A stretch of DNA of 42,367 bases from Priapulus caudatus. Taxonomy: Eukaryota > Priapulida > Priapulimorpha > Priapulimorphida > Priapulidae. The notes beneath the pieces were generated by a model. It ran no database searches. It was not told the origin of the DNA and saw only the letters and a program-made list of their open reading frames with translations. The stretch spans positions 351,382 through 393,748 of the forward strand of contig NW_014577197.1 of NCBI RefSeq assembly GCF_000485595.1, given 5' to 3'. Numbering within the stretch: the stretch's first letter is position 1; each line of letters opens with the position of its first letter. Positions 32,493 through 42,367 of the stretch are shown here, in pieces. Both the position numbers and the translations under genes were made by a program.

Positions 32493-35400
32493 TTCAGGAT
32501 GGTACAACAGGAGCAAGGCTTAATTCTGACTGAAAAGCTGTCACGTGAAACCCTGGCCAGGTTTTCGTGGTCGTCAGCAATTAATGAGTTGGCGCCGATC
32601 ATGCCTGCAACAGTGGCATGCTTTAATGCCACATTGCCAGTTGCAAGGCAGATCACAAGGCAGACTTCCAGAGGACGGAAAGGCTGCAAAAGGTTACTTT
32701 TTTGTTAGGGATTTTTTGTAGTTTACTTCATCACAATAAATTTCATAACCAAAAAATACCATGTAATGTAATCACATGTAATGCAATATATGTAAATGAT
32801 ATGAAACAAACTGTGACCAACTCCCCTATAAACATCAATCACACTCACACTGTTCACACTACTATAATAGCTCAAAGTCATTTTCCTGCTAACAACACTC
32901 CGCAATTAAATGTCATGTGCAGACGATATCTTGACATATTTAATTGCAGGAACCTTCGACCACACGAGGTAAAGGCGGAGCAAGACAGGAGCCTTGGCCA
33001 CATGCTTGCAGTAGCACTGCACAAAAAGTCGCCCAAAAAATTCAACTTCGTGCAGCAGAGTGTTGGTGTCGAGTTATGGCGGCAGGGAGCTCCACACAAG
33101 GTCTTCCGGACACTCTGTCACATGGGCATCAGCCAAGGGGTTGGAGGTGCACGGAATAACGTCGATCGGTTGGGAGCAGAGCACGATCAACAGCTCCTAC
33201 TCTGGAAGCAGAATTTAGAGGTACAGTTAGTACACAAGTGCACTATGTCACTACATTGTTCATCATTAATTGGGGGTTCTCCCTGTGCCCCCTTTCATAA
33301 AGTCTTCTATGTAATGTATAACCTTCTTCGGTTTATTATTGTTAGTATCTGTCACGTAAGGCTCGTTATGTCCTATTCAAGGCTCCTGCGACTACAAGAC
33401 GGAGCCGGATGTTAACGTACGACCAGCCATCGACCTACAGCTTTTGCCTCGACAACGTCCAGGCAGGGACAGAGGCTAAGCACCAGCACTCGCAGAGGTC
33501 AAACACGTTCCTGCTGATGACCATGTGTTTTGCTGTGAGAGATCGTGTGGCTCCCTCTCTAGATTCACCATTAGACGCAACAGTAAATGCCAGCGACCTG
33601 GACCCATACGCATTCCTGCCATCAGCAGATGTGTATGAGAGGAAGCGGACGCGCATGGTGTTCCTAGTAAAGCACATACTGGCTGACCACCTTGATCTAC
33701 TGCGTGACCTTGAGACCAAGCTTCAACCTCGTCATCTGCACAAGTACTCAAAAGAAATGCAGGAGCGCTCTGAGTTTGTAAGTTTGTTATATTGTGCATG
33801 ACAATGTAATGCAATTGTCCAATTTATCTCTGTTTTGCCATGCTTCTGGACTTGACCTTACACTTTTTTTTGAGTAAGTAACCATGCTGTATGTTATTGT
33901 TTTCGAATTCTAGGTAAGCATAGGAGTTGTCGATGCCAATCCTTCGACGACGTCTGGCATGGTCTCTGTGCTTGAGCACTTTCAGCAATATGTCGCAGTA
34001 AAAAAAGGCAAACCGGTTGAAAATTTGGTTGGTGGAGATGGCCTCTCTATAGAGCGCATAATCCATGCACAGCATGCGCGCAACAACGGTGAGAACTGGC
34101 ATCACCGCCTGGATTCCATGTGGGCAGCACCCCAGGAATTCTATAAAGAAATTCTGCTTCTTCAGGTTAGTAATAAATATTTGCTGAAAACAGCTATAGA
34201 TAAACATCTGAACAACAACAATTACCTTATAGCTAAATAAAATAAAATAAATTGGTTCACCAGCATGATCCATAAGGATTTTTCATTTCTCATTTTTTCA
34301 AATGAAAGCTTTATTTCTAATAAGTCCATTTATATATATATAAATGAAATAATACCATACATATCTAACTGTCTCATTTCTTCTCGTATAGGACTCCAAT
34401 AACAGGTTTTTCGTTGGAGGAAGTATAGCTGACAGAGGGACTATTAGCCAGCTGAAATCAGACTTCAACCATCGAGCCCTTCGAAAGGATGTGATGTCCA
34501 ACTTCCAGCATGTATGGGACATGTATGAAGTAAGTTAAAATGCAATACAATGAGGCAGCTCACAGAAGCAAACTCAATAGCAGCAATAATGTATACGAGA
34601 TAGAGGCACAGCATGCATGCTTGCAATATTTTGTGCATTCAAACTGAGCCCATTTGGTCTTAAGAAATGGTTCACTTATTTATTTACAGTTTACTACAGA
34701 TGGCTACGTGTTGCTCTGCGCTATGCAGCTGCAAAACACCACCATGCAAAGCTTCCCTAGCCAGGGAACGAGTGAAGACCAACTCGATTGGCTTCACCGA
34801 CTCGCCCAAGAAGTGGTCGACTTCTGCTGGGAGCTACCGGACATGGATGGGATCAGGTGTGCAGCAAAAGCATATGCAGACGAATCACCAGACAGTGCTG
34901 TTGGTGACTCCGTTTTCTGCACGTGTCAAGCAGTTATGCGTATTATGCAAACTCAAGAAAAAACCTGTTTACCGAGAAGTAAAACTCAGACACAAGGATT
35001 AAATCAGAAATTGAGGTATTTTTCTATCTTTTTCTGGTTATAGAGAAAGACGATGTCATGATACTGTGCTGCAGCTTATCATGCAAAGTGGGCTGGTACC
35101 ACATAAGTTGCGTGCAACTGAAGCAAGAGCCATCTTCTGATGAAGATTGGTACTGCAGCAGCGAATGCGCTGGTAGTTCCACTTACGTGTACTGCTCCTG
35201 CCACCACAAGTGTGCTGAAGATATGGTGCAATGCGCCCTGAAGCAGAATTGCAGGAATGCCGAGTGGTATCATAAGAGCTGCAAAGGGATTGCACAGGAC
35301 GAATGTCTCCCAGGTAAACAGTGATTGTTTATCGGGGGTAAACTAGAGCCATCTTGTTGTGCTATTATTGAGAAAAAATGACATAATTATTTCAATCATT

Positions 35401-36368
35401 CCAGATGCATGGTATTGTGGTGAAGCATGCCATCTAGAGGCAGAAGGTGATGACTACGTCCTCAACCACACAAAGGCAATAATGTGGGAAGGTCTCTCGC
35501 ACCTGTCTAGAAGGATGGCGGTGCGTGAAGGGGATGGTGCAGCAATGCTGGAAGATTGGAAGATCGACATGTTGCAATTTTGGAACAGGAACCATCCAAA
35601 ATATTTCACAATTGCCCATCACTTCCTGGCATGTAAGTTTGCAAGCAAATCAAAGTTCATGTTGCTCTAAGTGTGAGAACGTATAGGGGAATACCGTTTT
35701 TTAAACAATTGACCACAAGGTTAGGTCTGTCAGCAATTTAAATTATTCTTCTATGTTTACAACTCTATAGGTGTAGGAGGATACGCCCCTCCACAAATAA
35801 GGCATCACCTCATGTGGAACAGGGTTGCCAACTTGAAGGGGAAACCAGGTGGCAACATTGGCCTGGACCTGTGTAATGAACACATTAATCGGGACTTCAA
35901 AGGTTTGTTGAGCGTACAACGGCTAAGCTTTGCTAAACCATGTTTTTTGTTTATTTCCTAGACACATAATAATGCAAACTATGAAATTCCCTGTTTACAT
36001 TGTACATTTCTCAAACAGAACTGCTGGCCAACTCCAACGGCAACTACACTCCTCAGAAAGTGAAGAGATGTTCACAGATGTCCGGACCCTATGGCCGAAC
36101 ACTCGATGACGGGTTCACAGATGTTGGCCTCGTCGACATGAGAACTCCTAATCGTAAGCGCCGGCCAAATCTCTACAAAGCCGACGTGAGCCGGTTCGTG
36201 ACAGAATATAGCAGCGACTCACTCTGCGACTACATTCCCGGGCGAGAGCACGATGCTTTCCCTAACTTTGAAGCACCCAACCAACTGTTCTCTCCAGTAA
36301 GGCTTGGTAGGAAACTGTACAAATTCTCACATGCCATGGATTCATGGCGTCAAATTAAAAATGTATAA
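32493..36368 (+). CDS. DUF6589-type transposase-like protein with two PHD fingers (5' end uncertain)
   Basis: Ten exons join in phase into 853 uninterrupted codons: 32493-32692, 32950-33220, 33346-33777, 33914-34165, 34392-34529, 34690-34978, 35044-35313, 35405-35632, 35771-35902 and 36019-36368. The first exon starts at an acceptor; the first ATG is at 32499, and more 5' exons may exist. An N-terminal LSRETLARFSWSSAINELAP segment and the core match the DUF6589 family, abundant in cnidarians and other invertebrates. Candidate acidic residues of an RNase H-like fold are D193 (CLDNVQ), D343 (GGDGLS) and E730 (LDLCNEHINRDF). Two PHD-like Cys4-His-Cys3 fingers lie between the last two: about residues 508-569, with C541, H547, C550, C565 and C569; and about 578-626, with C578, C580, C591, C597, H604, C607, C622 and C626. 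The exon 6 donor (GAA|GTAAAA) is inferred from phase. It could be a live transposon protein or a domesticated gene. Confidence 0.8.
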
Positions 36369-36921
36369 CCTACCTGGCATCTGTGGCTGTTCCAGCAACT
36401 TCTTGTCACATATACAGCAGCAGGAGTTTGGCTTAGAGCAGTTCTGCAGTGCATTATTGTCCATGCCAGGAGTGAAGAGGAACTGCAAAATTCTTTTGCG
36501 AAGGCATGTTTCATCAGCCTGTGAAGACAGCAATAACATGCGCATAGGCTCGTCAACTCGCCTCTTGTCTATGGAACCTGGGTAAATGTACATAATAGCA
36601 CGTCCAGGTTTACCATCGCGCGCACACCTGCCCACTTCCTGCCAATACGTCATTATGTCAGCTGATGGGCCCCAGTGAATGACAATGTCAATGTTGGAAA
36701 TGTTGATTCCCATGCCGAAGGCGATGGTCGCCACAACACATCGTAGAGCAGACTGTGCATCCACAACACTGCTGGCGATACGGGTGTGGCTGTCTGCATC
36801 CGTTGAGGAATGATACATCTCCACCACTCTGCTGTGAACATCACGCGTGCTGCTTGAATAGGCAGCAGACTCAAGCTCTAGCATCAGCCAGTGATAGATG
36901 GAAGCAACATGGTCCACTTGC
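36342..36921 (-). pseudogene. RecQ-like helicase, C-terminal exon only (5' truncated or spliced away)
   Basis: After a TTTGCAG acceptor (minus strand, exon from 36921) the frame encodes the end of RecA-like domain 2: VVATIAFGMGINISNIDIVIHWG (shown in the frame; motif V) and YWQEVGRCARDGKPGRA (motif VI, both arginines kept). A RecQ zinc-binding-like CLRKRILQFL...CSKPNSCCCICDKK follows, then a stop. Motifs I-IV are not found on the minus strand to the right; instead hairpin and MITE insertions start at 36997. Its last 27 bp overlap the end of the convergent DUF6589 gene. It is either a partial gene with very distant 5' exons or a broken copy. Confidence 0.75.
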
Positions 36922-36996
36922 CTGCAAATAGCGAATAAGCCTTTTGTAGCCACTCATTAGTAACGTTTATAATGACTATGCTGAAATTCTATGGGT

Positions 36997-37073
36997 ATTC
37001 TAACCCTAGCAATACCGTTTCTTGGAGCTAGGGTTAGAATAGCTCCAAGAAACGGTATTTCTAGGGTTAGAAT
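36997..37073. mobile_element. 77-bp hairpin with 33-bp arms
   Basis: ATTCTAACCCTAGCAATACC...GGAGCT (36997-37029) and its complement (37041-37073) match at 32 of 33 positions around the loop AGGGTTAGAAT, which itself repeats the arm end. It directly abuts the MITE at 37081. Confidence 0.75.
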
Positions 37074-37080
37074 AGCTCAT

Positions 37081-37352
37081 AGGGTCTATGTCCCCCAGGG
37101 TACTGCCGGAACGTACCCTGGGTACGCTCCGGTATACCGGAATGTACCCTGGTCACTATTTGATATGGTTAGGGTTAGAATTAGGGTTAGGGTTAGGGTT
37201 CGGCTTAGGGAGTAGGCGTAGGCGACTCCCTAGACTCGTTAGTGGAGTAGGCGAGGTACGGTTCGGCATATTAGATAGTACCAGGGTACGTTCCCGTATA
37301 CCAGACCGTACCCAGGGTACGTTCCGGCAGTACCCCGGGGGACATAGACCCT
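37081..37352. mobile_element. 272-bp MITE, AGGGTCTATGTCCCCC family copy 2, with TTAGGG array
   Basis: The same ends as 14271-14512, differing by few substitutions. The main difference is an expanded (TTAGGG)n-like segment at about 37167-37200, which accounts for the extra 30 bp. Both copies are preceded by the same GCTCAT. Confidence 0.8.
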
Positions 37353-38290
37353 CTCTCTAGTTTAGAAGCAGGACAACTGTGAGTTAACAGACAATATTTT
37401 TGACAAGGCAAGTCAAAGGTGCATGTAATAGAATAGTTTTATTTGAGATATACAGAGTTATTCATCTAGATCTGCAGAGGTGATATAGAGTTTTTTGTAT
37501 GGAAGGGTGTCAGGCTGTATAGACAATCCGTCGCACAGCCTAGTCGGGCTAAGTCTATGTCTGTCTTAGTGTCTATGTCTGTCTTAGTGTCTATGCCTAT
37601 GCCGGCTATGGCTGTCTTACTCTTAGCCACAAGTTCCCATCTCGCTTAACACACTGCGCCGTGTAACTAGTCGGAGAGCCTGGTCGGTTTATGGCTGTCT
37701 ATGAGTATGACATTAACATGTCATTATGCTAATTGTTATCTATATAATAATTTGAGTAGTGTCGTTCTGTTTGTTCCTGCATATCTTCTAGGCGCGTGCA
37801 CGAATCCGGTTGAAAATTTTCGTGCTTCATTCCTACGCATCAGGTTCGATTCTAACACTTTGCTTTTTGTCATTTATTGGGTTATATGTTTAAAAAAACC
37901 ATATTTAGACAATATAGATGGAAAATCCCTGGAAAACATGCACGATTCAAGTTCGGCTTGTTCACTACCGCTAGGTGCGCTGGCTGTAGACTACAAACAC
38001 ACGCAACCAAGGCTAAGGGATACAGTGTCTGTCGCGTAACCTTGCAGTTGGATGTCGCCAGGGCACAGCGCGCTGCTGTGGAATCCCGTTCTTCTCCCCA
38101 CCTGCACGCTTTCGACTCAGCGCAATATCTATGCTATCATTCAATTCTATCTATTTTGCTATCTATCTATCTATCTCTATCTATCTATCTATTTATCTAT
38201 CTATCTATGTCTATCATTCATGCATAATGTGAACCTGTGACGCGCTTGACCTTGGGGTGAAAGGGCACATGCCCAAAATCATAGGGTTCC
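37353..38290. other. No gene recognised; (CTAT)n microsatellite at about 38147-38215
   Basis: Repeats of GTCTATGTCTGTCTTA occur at 37550-37590, and a CTAT tetranucleotide tract is at the right. No coding signal. Confidence 0.5.
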
Positions 38291-38680
38291 ACCTACAGTT
38301 CTTCAGCAAAGTTTGAAGTTCTAACTTCTAACGGTTGCAAACAAGATATCGAGGCAGACAGACAGACACAACACGCACAACGCCACGCGCCACGCGCACG
38401 CGCCGCACAGACGGCACCCGCAGCACGCACACGATACACACCACACACACACACACGCATAGCCCGACTGGGGGCGAGGTGTGACTCGGACCTGAGGGTG
38501 TAAGTGGAGAGGTAGACGCGGGGATGTGCGGTTGGCAGATGGAATATCCAGCAGTACGGTACGGATGGCGAAGGTCGGCCTGGTGGGGAGGAAGAGGCCA
38601 GGTCACACAGCACACACACACACAACACACACACACAACACCATACACACGCACACAGGCACGCACACAACGGCGGCGAA
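38291..38680. repeat. CA-rich low-complexity DNA
   Basis: Interrupted (CA)n and CACGCA tracts at about 38360-38460 and 38600-38675. Cys/Val-rich reverse-strand frames are artefacts. Confidence 0.7.
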
Positions 38681-38764
38681 CAATACGTCCCGCTACACTA
38701 CGTCTAGGAGGATATAAACTACTAATTACTGCGAAGCGCGTTGCCTACATTTTTCCAAAGAAGT

Positions 38765-39105
38765 CAAACCCCGTTAGTAGAAAACTGACGCGGCAAAAGA
38801 AAAATAATCTGTACTAAAGGCTGGTTGCGTATTAACCACTTCAACATATATTAACCCGAATTAACAAACATAGGTGCGTACAAGCATATTTTATATAGGT
38901 TTATATGGAATATTTAAGACTTTAAGTAGACGTTAAAATTGTTCAGATCAAAATAGATACAATTCAACATGCAAAGCCCTAAAACTCGCATCATGGATCA
39001 ATATACTACAAATTCATTACTACAGGTCGCACCGCCATTAGTACGAAACTGACGGCCAAAGAAAAATAATCGGTATTAAGGGCGGGTTCGCGTATTTATA
39101 TTAGC
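38765..39105. repeat. Diverged direct repeat, about 265 bp apart
   Basis: GTTAGTAGAAAACTGACGCGGC...AAAAATAATC (from about 38770) is repeated as ATTAGTACGAAACTGACGGCC...AAAAATAATC (from about 39036), followed in both by GGCTGGTTGCGTATT- or GGCGGGTTCGCGTATT-like sequence. Confidence 0.5.
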
Positions 39106-39350
39106 CTTAATTTGAAAAAGAAAAACAATGCGTATTAGAAGGTGTGTTACAAAGTGTTTTTATATAGAAATGAATATACCGGGACAGAAAATGTCAATGT
39201 TAGCTAAGCAGGATTCTTGTATATGTGTCTTAAGTCAATATTTTACTTAAAAGATTACTATGAATCGGGCCAGGATTAGAGACAATCATCGTAGTCTCAC
39301 TCAGCGTATACGAGGCGAATATGGGCCGAATATTGCCGGAGTGTATATAA

Positions 39351-39385
39351 TATTATCCAGGAGTGAATAATAATACTATAATAAT
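39351..39385. mobile_element. Half copy of the CAGGAGTGAATAATAATA palindromic element
   Basis: TATTATCCAGGAGTGAATAATAATACTATAATAATA matches the left half of the copy at 39831-39896. No right half follows. Confidence 0.45.
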
Positions 39386-39404
39386 AAGTTATAGCTGAAG
39401 AGGG

Positions 39405-39795
39405 CTATGTCCCCGCGGGTTACTGCGCTGCAGTAGGGTCTGCTATGTCCGCCCAGGGTACTGCCGAACTACCCTGCGTCATATTGTGAATATGGTTAGG
39501 GTTAGGATATAGGGTTAGGGTTAGGGTTAGATATACGCTCTGGCAGTACCCCGGTAGACATATAGACCCTCTCAGCGTTACTGCCGGAGCGTACCCTGGT
39601 ACTATATAATATGCCAGACCGTACCTCGCCTACTCCACTAACGAGTCTATGAGGACAGTCGCACTACGCTACTCCTAACCCTAACCGCTACGCTCTAACC
39701 ATATCAATATAGTGACCAGGGTCACGTCCGGTATAAAGCCGGACCGGTACCAGGGTACGTTCCGTGCAGTACCAATGGCGGGAATAGACCTATGA
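39405..39795. mobile_element. Rearranged copies of the AGGGTCTATGTCCCCC / TTAGGG MITE family
   Basis: A short copy (about 39453-39565) has CTATGTCCGCCCAGGGTACTGCC, GGTTAGGGTTAGG arrays and GACATATAGACCCT. It is followed by an inverted, indel-rich copy (about 39566-39795) with TACCTCGCCTACTCCACTAACGAG and CCTAACCCTAACC. Confidence 0.65.
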
Positions 39796-39830
39796 GGCAT
39801 ATAAAGTATAATTTATATTAATATAATATT

Positions 39831-39896
39831 ATCAGGAGTGAATAATAATACTATAAGTATAATCTATATTATAATCTATTATTATTCACTCCGGTA
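39831..39896. mobile_element. 66-bp palindromic element (ATCAGGAGTGAATAATAATA family)
   Basis: ATCAGGAGTGAATAATAATA pairs with TATTATTATTCACTCCGGTAT at the right end, around a TATAATCTATATTATAATC centre. Confidence 0.7.
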
Positions 39897-40039
39897 TTAA
39901 TTAAGCCGTGGCTCACGGGCCGGTTCCGGACGCGGGAGGCCGCTAGGCTTCACGTGCCGTTATCCATGCTCACAGCAGTGAAGCTTCGACAGCGTACAGC
40001 ATGCAGATTGGCGCAATGGGACGGCTCTGCTGTTGCCGC

Positions 40040-40265
40040 CTGTGTGTGTGAGAGAGAGAGAGAGAGGGAAGATGGGAATGTTATGTGTATGTGTATGCGT
40101 GAGAGAGAGAGGAGAGAGAGAGAGAGCGCTCAGAGAGGTGTGCTGTGTGTGGTGTGTGTGTGTGTGTGTGGTGTGTGGTGTTTGTGAGAAATTGAAAGAG
40201 AGAGAGAGGAGAGAGAGAGGAGAGAGACGAGCGAGAGCGATAGAGAGAGAGAGAGAGATGAGGCA

Positions 40266-40306
<41 letters not shown>

Positions 40307-40366
40307 TGAAGAGAGAGCGAGAGAGCGGGAGCAGAGCTGTGCCGTGCGTGGCGGTGCGGTGGTGGC

Positions 40367-40435
<69 letters not shown>
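40040..40435. repeat. GA and GT microsatellites
   Basis: Interrupted (GA)n from about 40050 to 40330, with GTGTGT islands, then a pure (GT)n tract at about 40370-40432. Confidence 0.9.
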
Positions 40436-40436
<1 letters not shown>

Positions 40437-40787
40437 ATTAAAGGTTGACTTCTGAAAGGATACTGACGATACCCTTGGTCTCTCACGGTTAGAAGTTTAT
40501 TGGGTGATGGCTACTGCCACAGAACCACTTTCCCCTCGGTTTTACGATGCATATCAGGGTGGTCCACAACCTAAAATTCAAACATGTAAAACTCGGAACT
40601 TTAGAGGAGTACTTTAGATATTATTTGAAATATCAAGAAATAAGTCACTTGCGGCCGCGGGAAGCTCAGGGGTTTTAGATGCTCTCTGGTGCAACCCGAG
40701 TCTTATTTTGGAGAATTTTTGCACAAAATTTATGACCTATATGTCAAGAGTCATGAATGATGAGTAATTTTTCATTGTTCAATTTGT
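40436..40787. other. No gene recognised
   Basis: No exon or repeat end is recognised here. Confidence 0.35.
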
Positions 40788-40835
40788 ATCAGGAGTAGGT
40801 AATAGGATAGGGATAGGATATTATCTACTCCTGAT
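40788..40835. mobile_element. 48-bp palindromic element (ATCAGGAGTAGGTAATAG variant)
   Basis: ATCAGGAGTAGGTAATA pairs with TATTATCTACTCCTGAT. TTGT sits on both sides (before 40788 and after 40835), a possible target duplication. Confidence 0.65.
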
Positions 40836-41160
40836 TTGTATACTAGTGTGAATGTAACCAGTAAATTGTTATAAAGCAATGTGCGAAAAATGCAAATAAA
40901 TATACTATAAGGTGAAAGTATATTGATAGAGTGTGTGTAGCATATATGCAAGCTGCGAGTTGCCAGCTGCAAGCTGCGAGTTGTTAATTAAAAAATGGAT
41001 GAGAAAAACTTCTTCTTACCAAATTTATGGCAAAGATTCTGCAACGAAAGTAAAACCTACAGCAATATGGTTTATAGACTGGCGAATAGAAATGCTATTT
41101 GGGTCACCGTCTTTGAAAGTCATGGATTACTGGATTAAGACACTTAATGACCAGGACTGA
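40836..41160. other. No gene recognised
   Basis: A repeated AGCTGCGAGTTG / AGCTGCAAGCTG run is at 40949-40985. A 75-codon frame here has no recognisable motif. Confidence 0.35.
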
Positions 41161-41560
41161 AGCAGTGATTTATTGGGTGGGCTCCAGGGGCCCGCCCAAG
41201 GGCACCTGGCAGGGTGCAGGGGCAGGAAGCTCTTGGATTTTAGCAATTTAGATCCTTTAAGATGGCCGTTTTTAAAGGAATTGAAAAAAACAACTGAAAT
41301 TGTAATTGCAATATTTGTGAATTCTATGGTAATTTTTTTTCTTTGGATCCCAGAGGTTTAATAACACGCCCCCCCCCCACACAACCAGTGGCGGATCCAG
41401 AAGTGAATTCTAGGGGGGGGGGGCGAATCGTGGGAGCTCAAGGGCACAAAGCGCCCGAAGGGGAGGGTGTTGGAGGGGGTGTCCCCCTCCCACGTGTCCC
41501 CCTCCCACTGTGTGGAATTGTTAAAAAGTTGCAATGTAAAAGTACTCAATTTTGGACATC
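41161..41560. mobile_element. Fragments of hAT-like repeats (CAGTGGCGGATCCAG end, G-run)
   Basis: GGGCTCCAGGGGCCCGCCC at 41177 and CAGTGGCGGATCCAG at 41386-41400 followed by GGGGGGGGGG are ends typical of common hAT-type repeats in many animals. The end at 41386 resembles that of the element at 25154. The partner end was not located. Confidence 0.45.
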
Positions 41561-42367
41561 TCCCCCGGAAATTTTATTGAAAATTACACCTCTTAGATGC
41601 AATTTCCTGCACTCTGAGGCAGCATTATTAAACAATCTTCATCACAATAATATCACTGTTGAGTTGAGTATTTTTATCGTTGGGGACACCAAAGACTAAA
41701 ATACTTACTACTAAATCTGTGCTATGTACATGTCCTCACTGGGGTTACCTGTGCAGACTTACCTAGACTAAAATACCCTTGCCCTGAAAATTCTAGGGGG
41801 GCAACCACCCCGTGCTACCGACCCCCCGTTGACAACAACAGCACTAAAATCATCTCCCCTGAAATTTTGCAGACAACAAAGTGCGCAACAGCGATCAGCG
41901 CTCAATCTAACGTCTACTGCGGTGCTCATGTGGTGGAGTGTTGGGATTTCTAGTAAACGCCTGTTTACGTCCCAAATGTGTGTCACATAACCGCCGAAAC
42001 AGTGGAATGCACAGGGATGGTATCAGGAACCTTCTCAAAAGAAGTTCGTTTGGGATCGTTATGAAAAGTTTTGGCCCACGAGATGGCGCGTCGTTTGAAG
42101 TGTCTATCAGATTAAAGATGGAAGCTCCCCATCAGATACCGTAGTAGCACTGGTATGCAACCAACTATCTGGCAAGACAGACATAGGGTAAGCACTTCAT
42201 CCTATTTACCTACGGCAAGCCTACAGGCTGCGGCAATTAGAGAGCTGCCACCTGTAACAATTAAGGCAAAAAACTCCACAGTACTACAACACAGCACTGG
42301 ACAGTAGCCACTAGGCATGTGGCAATACGTTACATGTATAACATACTGTACACTACAGAATGCCCAT
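41561..42367. other. No gene recognised
   Basis: Intergenic or repeat-derived sequence to the window end. A CTCF-like CCACGAGATGGCGC lies at 42076-42089. Confidence 0.35.

Noticed and set aside
34667-35002. Alternative frame ending CVLCKLKKKPVYREVK as a zinc-finger start
   Set aside because: It resembles a Cys pair, but using it needs a frameshift. The frame chosen joins in phase to the next exon and keeps CTC as the first zinc-ligand pair. It stays a possibility if transcripts show otherwise.
37167-37200. Chromosome end or telomere fusion point
   Set aside because: The TTAGGG units are few and lie inside a MITE with matching copies elsewhere, so they travel with the element.
38293-38670. 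Cys-rich secreted peptide, minus strand
   Set aside because: Composition follows the (CA)n tract; no plausible start context, signal cleavage or conserved spacing.

Overview
This window is nuclear DNA of an animal. Three housekeeping genes are split by GT-AG introns, the non-coding sequence is full of microsatellites, minisatellites and small inverted-repeat elements, and telomere-type TTAGGG repeats occur. Nothing fixes the species; the mixture fits an invertebrate such as a lophotrochozoan or other non-vertebrate animal. There are two assembly gaps (17045-17779 and 32292-32316), and some repeat tracts look indel-rich, as in a draft assembly.

Layout. (1) 1-3080: the last three coding exons (+) of a ZSWIM5/6-type gene, which runs in from the left, plus an in-frame copy-like segment just upstream of the first visible exon. 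(2) 3081-10622: gene-poor DNA with a pair of RFX X-box motifs, a 20-unit minisatellite whose unit matches the CTCF core, a run of short hairpins, C-rich tandem repeats and a 1.06-kb foldback element. (3) 10623-16411 (-): a complete seven-exon WDR73 gene, rebuilt here with every splice phase consistent (394 aa). (4) 16412-16649: a 238-bp divergent promoter. (5) 16650-24658 (+): a complete six-exon RRP1/RRP1B gene (748 aa), again with consistent phases, and introns loaded with foldback elements. (6) 24659-32492: intergenic DNA with MITEs, a ~1-kb minisatellite and two promoter-like stretches. (7) 32493-36368 (+): a ten-exon open reading frame (853 codons) for a DUF6589-type, transposase-like protein with two PHD fingers inserted in its core. 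Its 3' end overlaps that of a convergent, 5'-truncated RecQ-like helicase on the minus strand (36342-36921). (8) 36922-42367: MITE-rich DNA including copies of an element that carries telomeric repeats.

The two divergent genes are both housekeeping: RRP1 works in nucleolar ribosome biogenesis and WDR73 is a WD-repeat protein, so a shared promoter is plausible. The part most likely to be new is the DUF6589-PHD-PHD protein paired tail-to-tail with a RecQ helicase, which resembles the remains of a large, unclassified DNA transposon or a domesticated derivative. The second is the dense population of nested palindromic elements, one family of which carries TTAGGG arrays.
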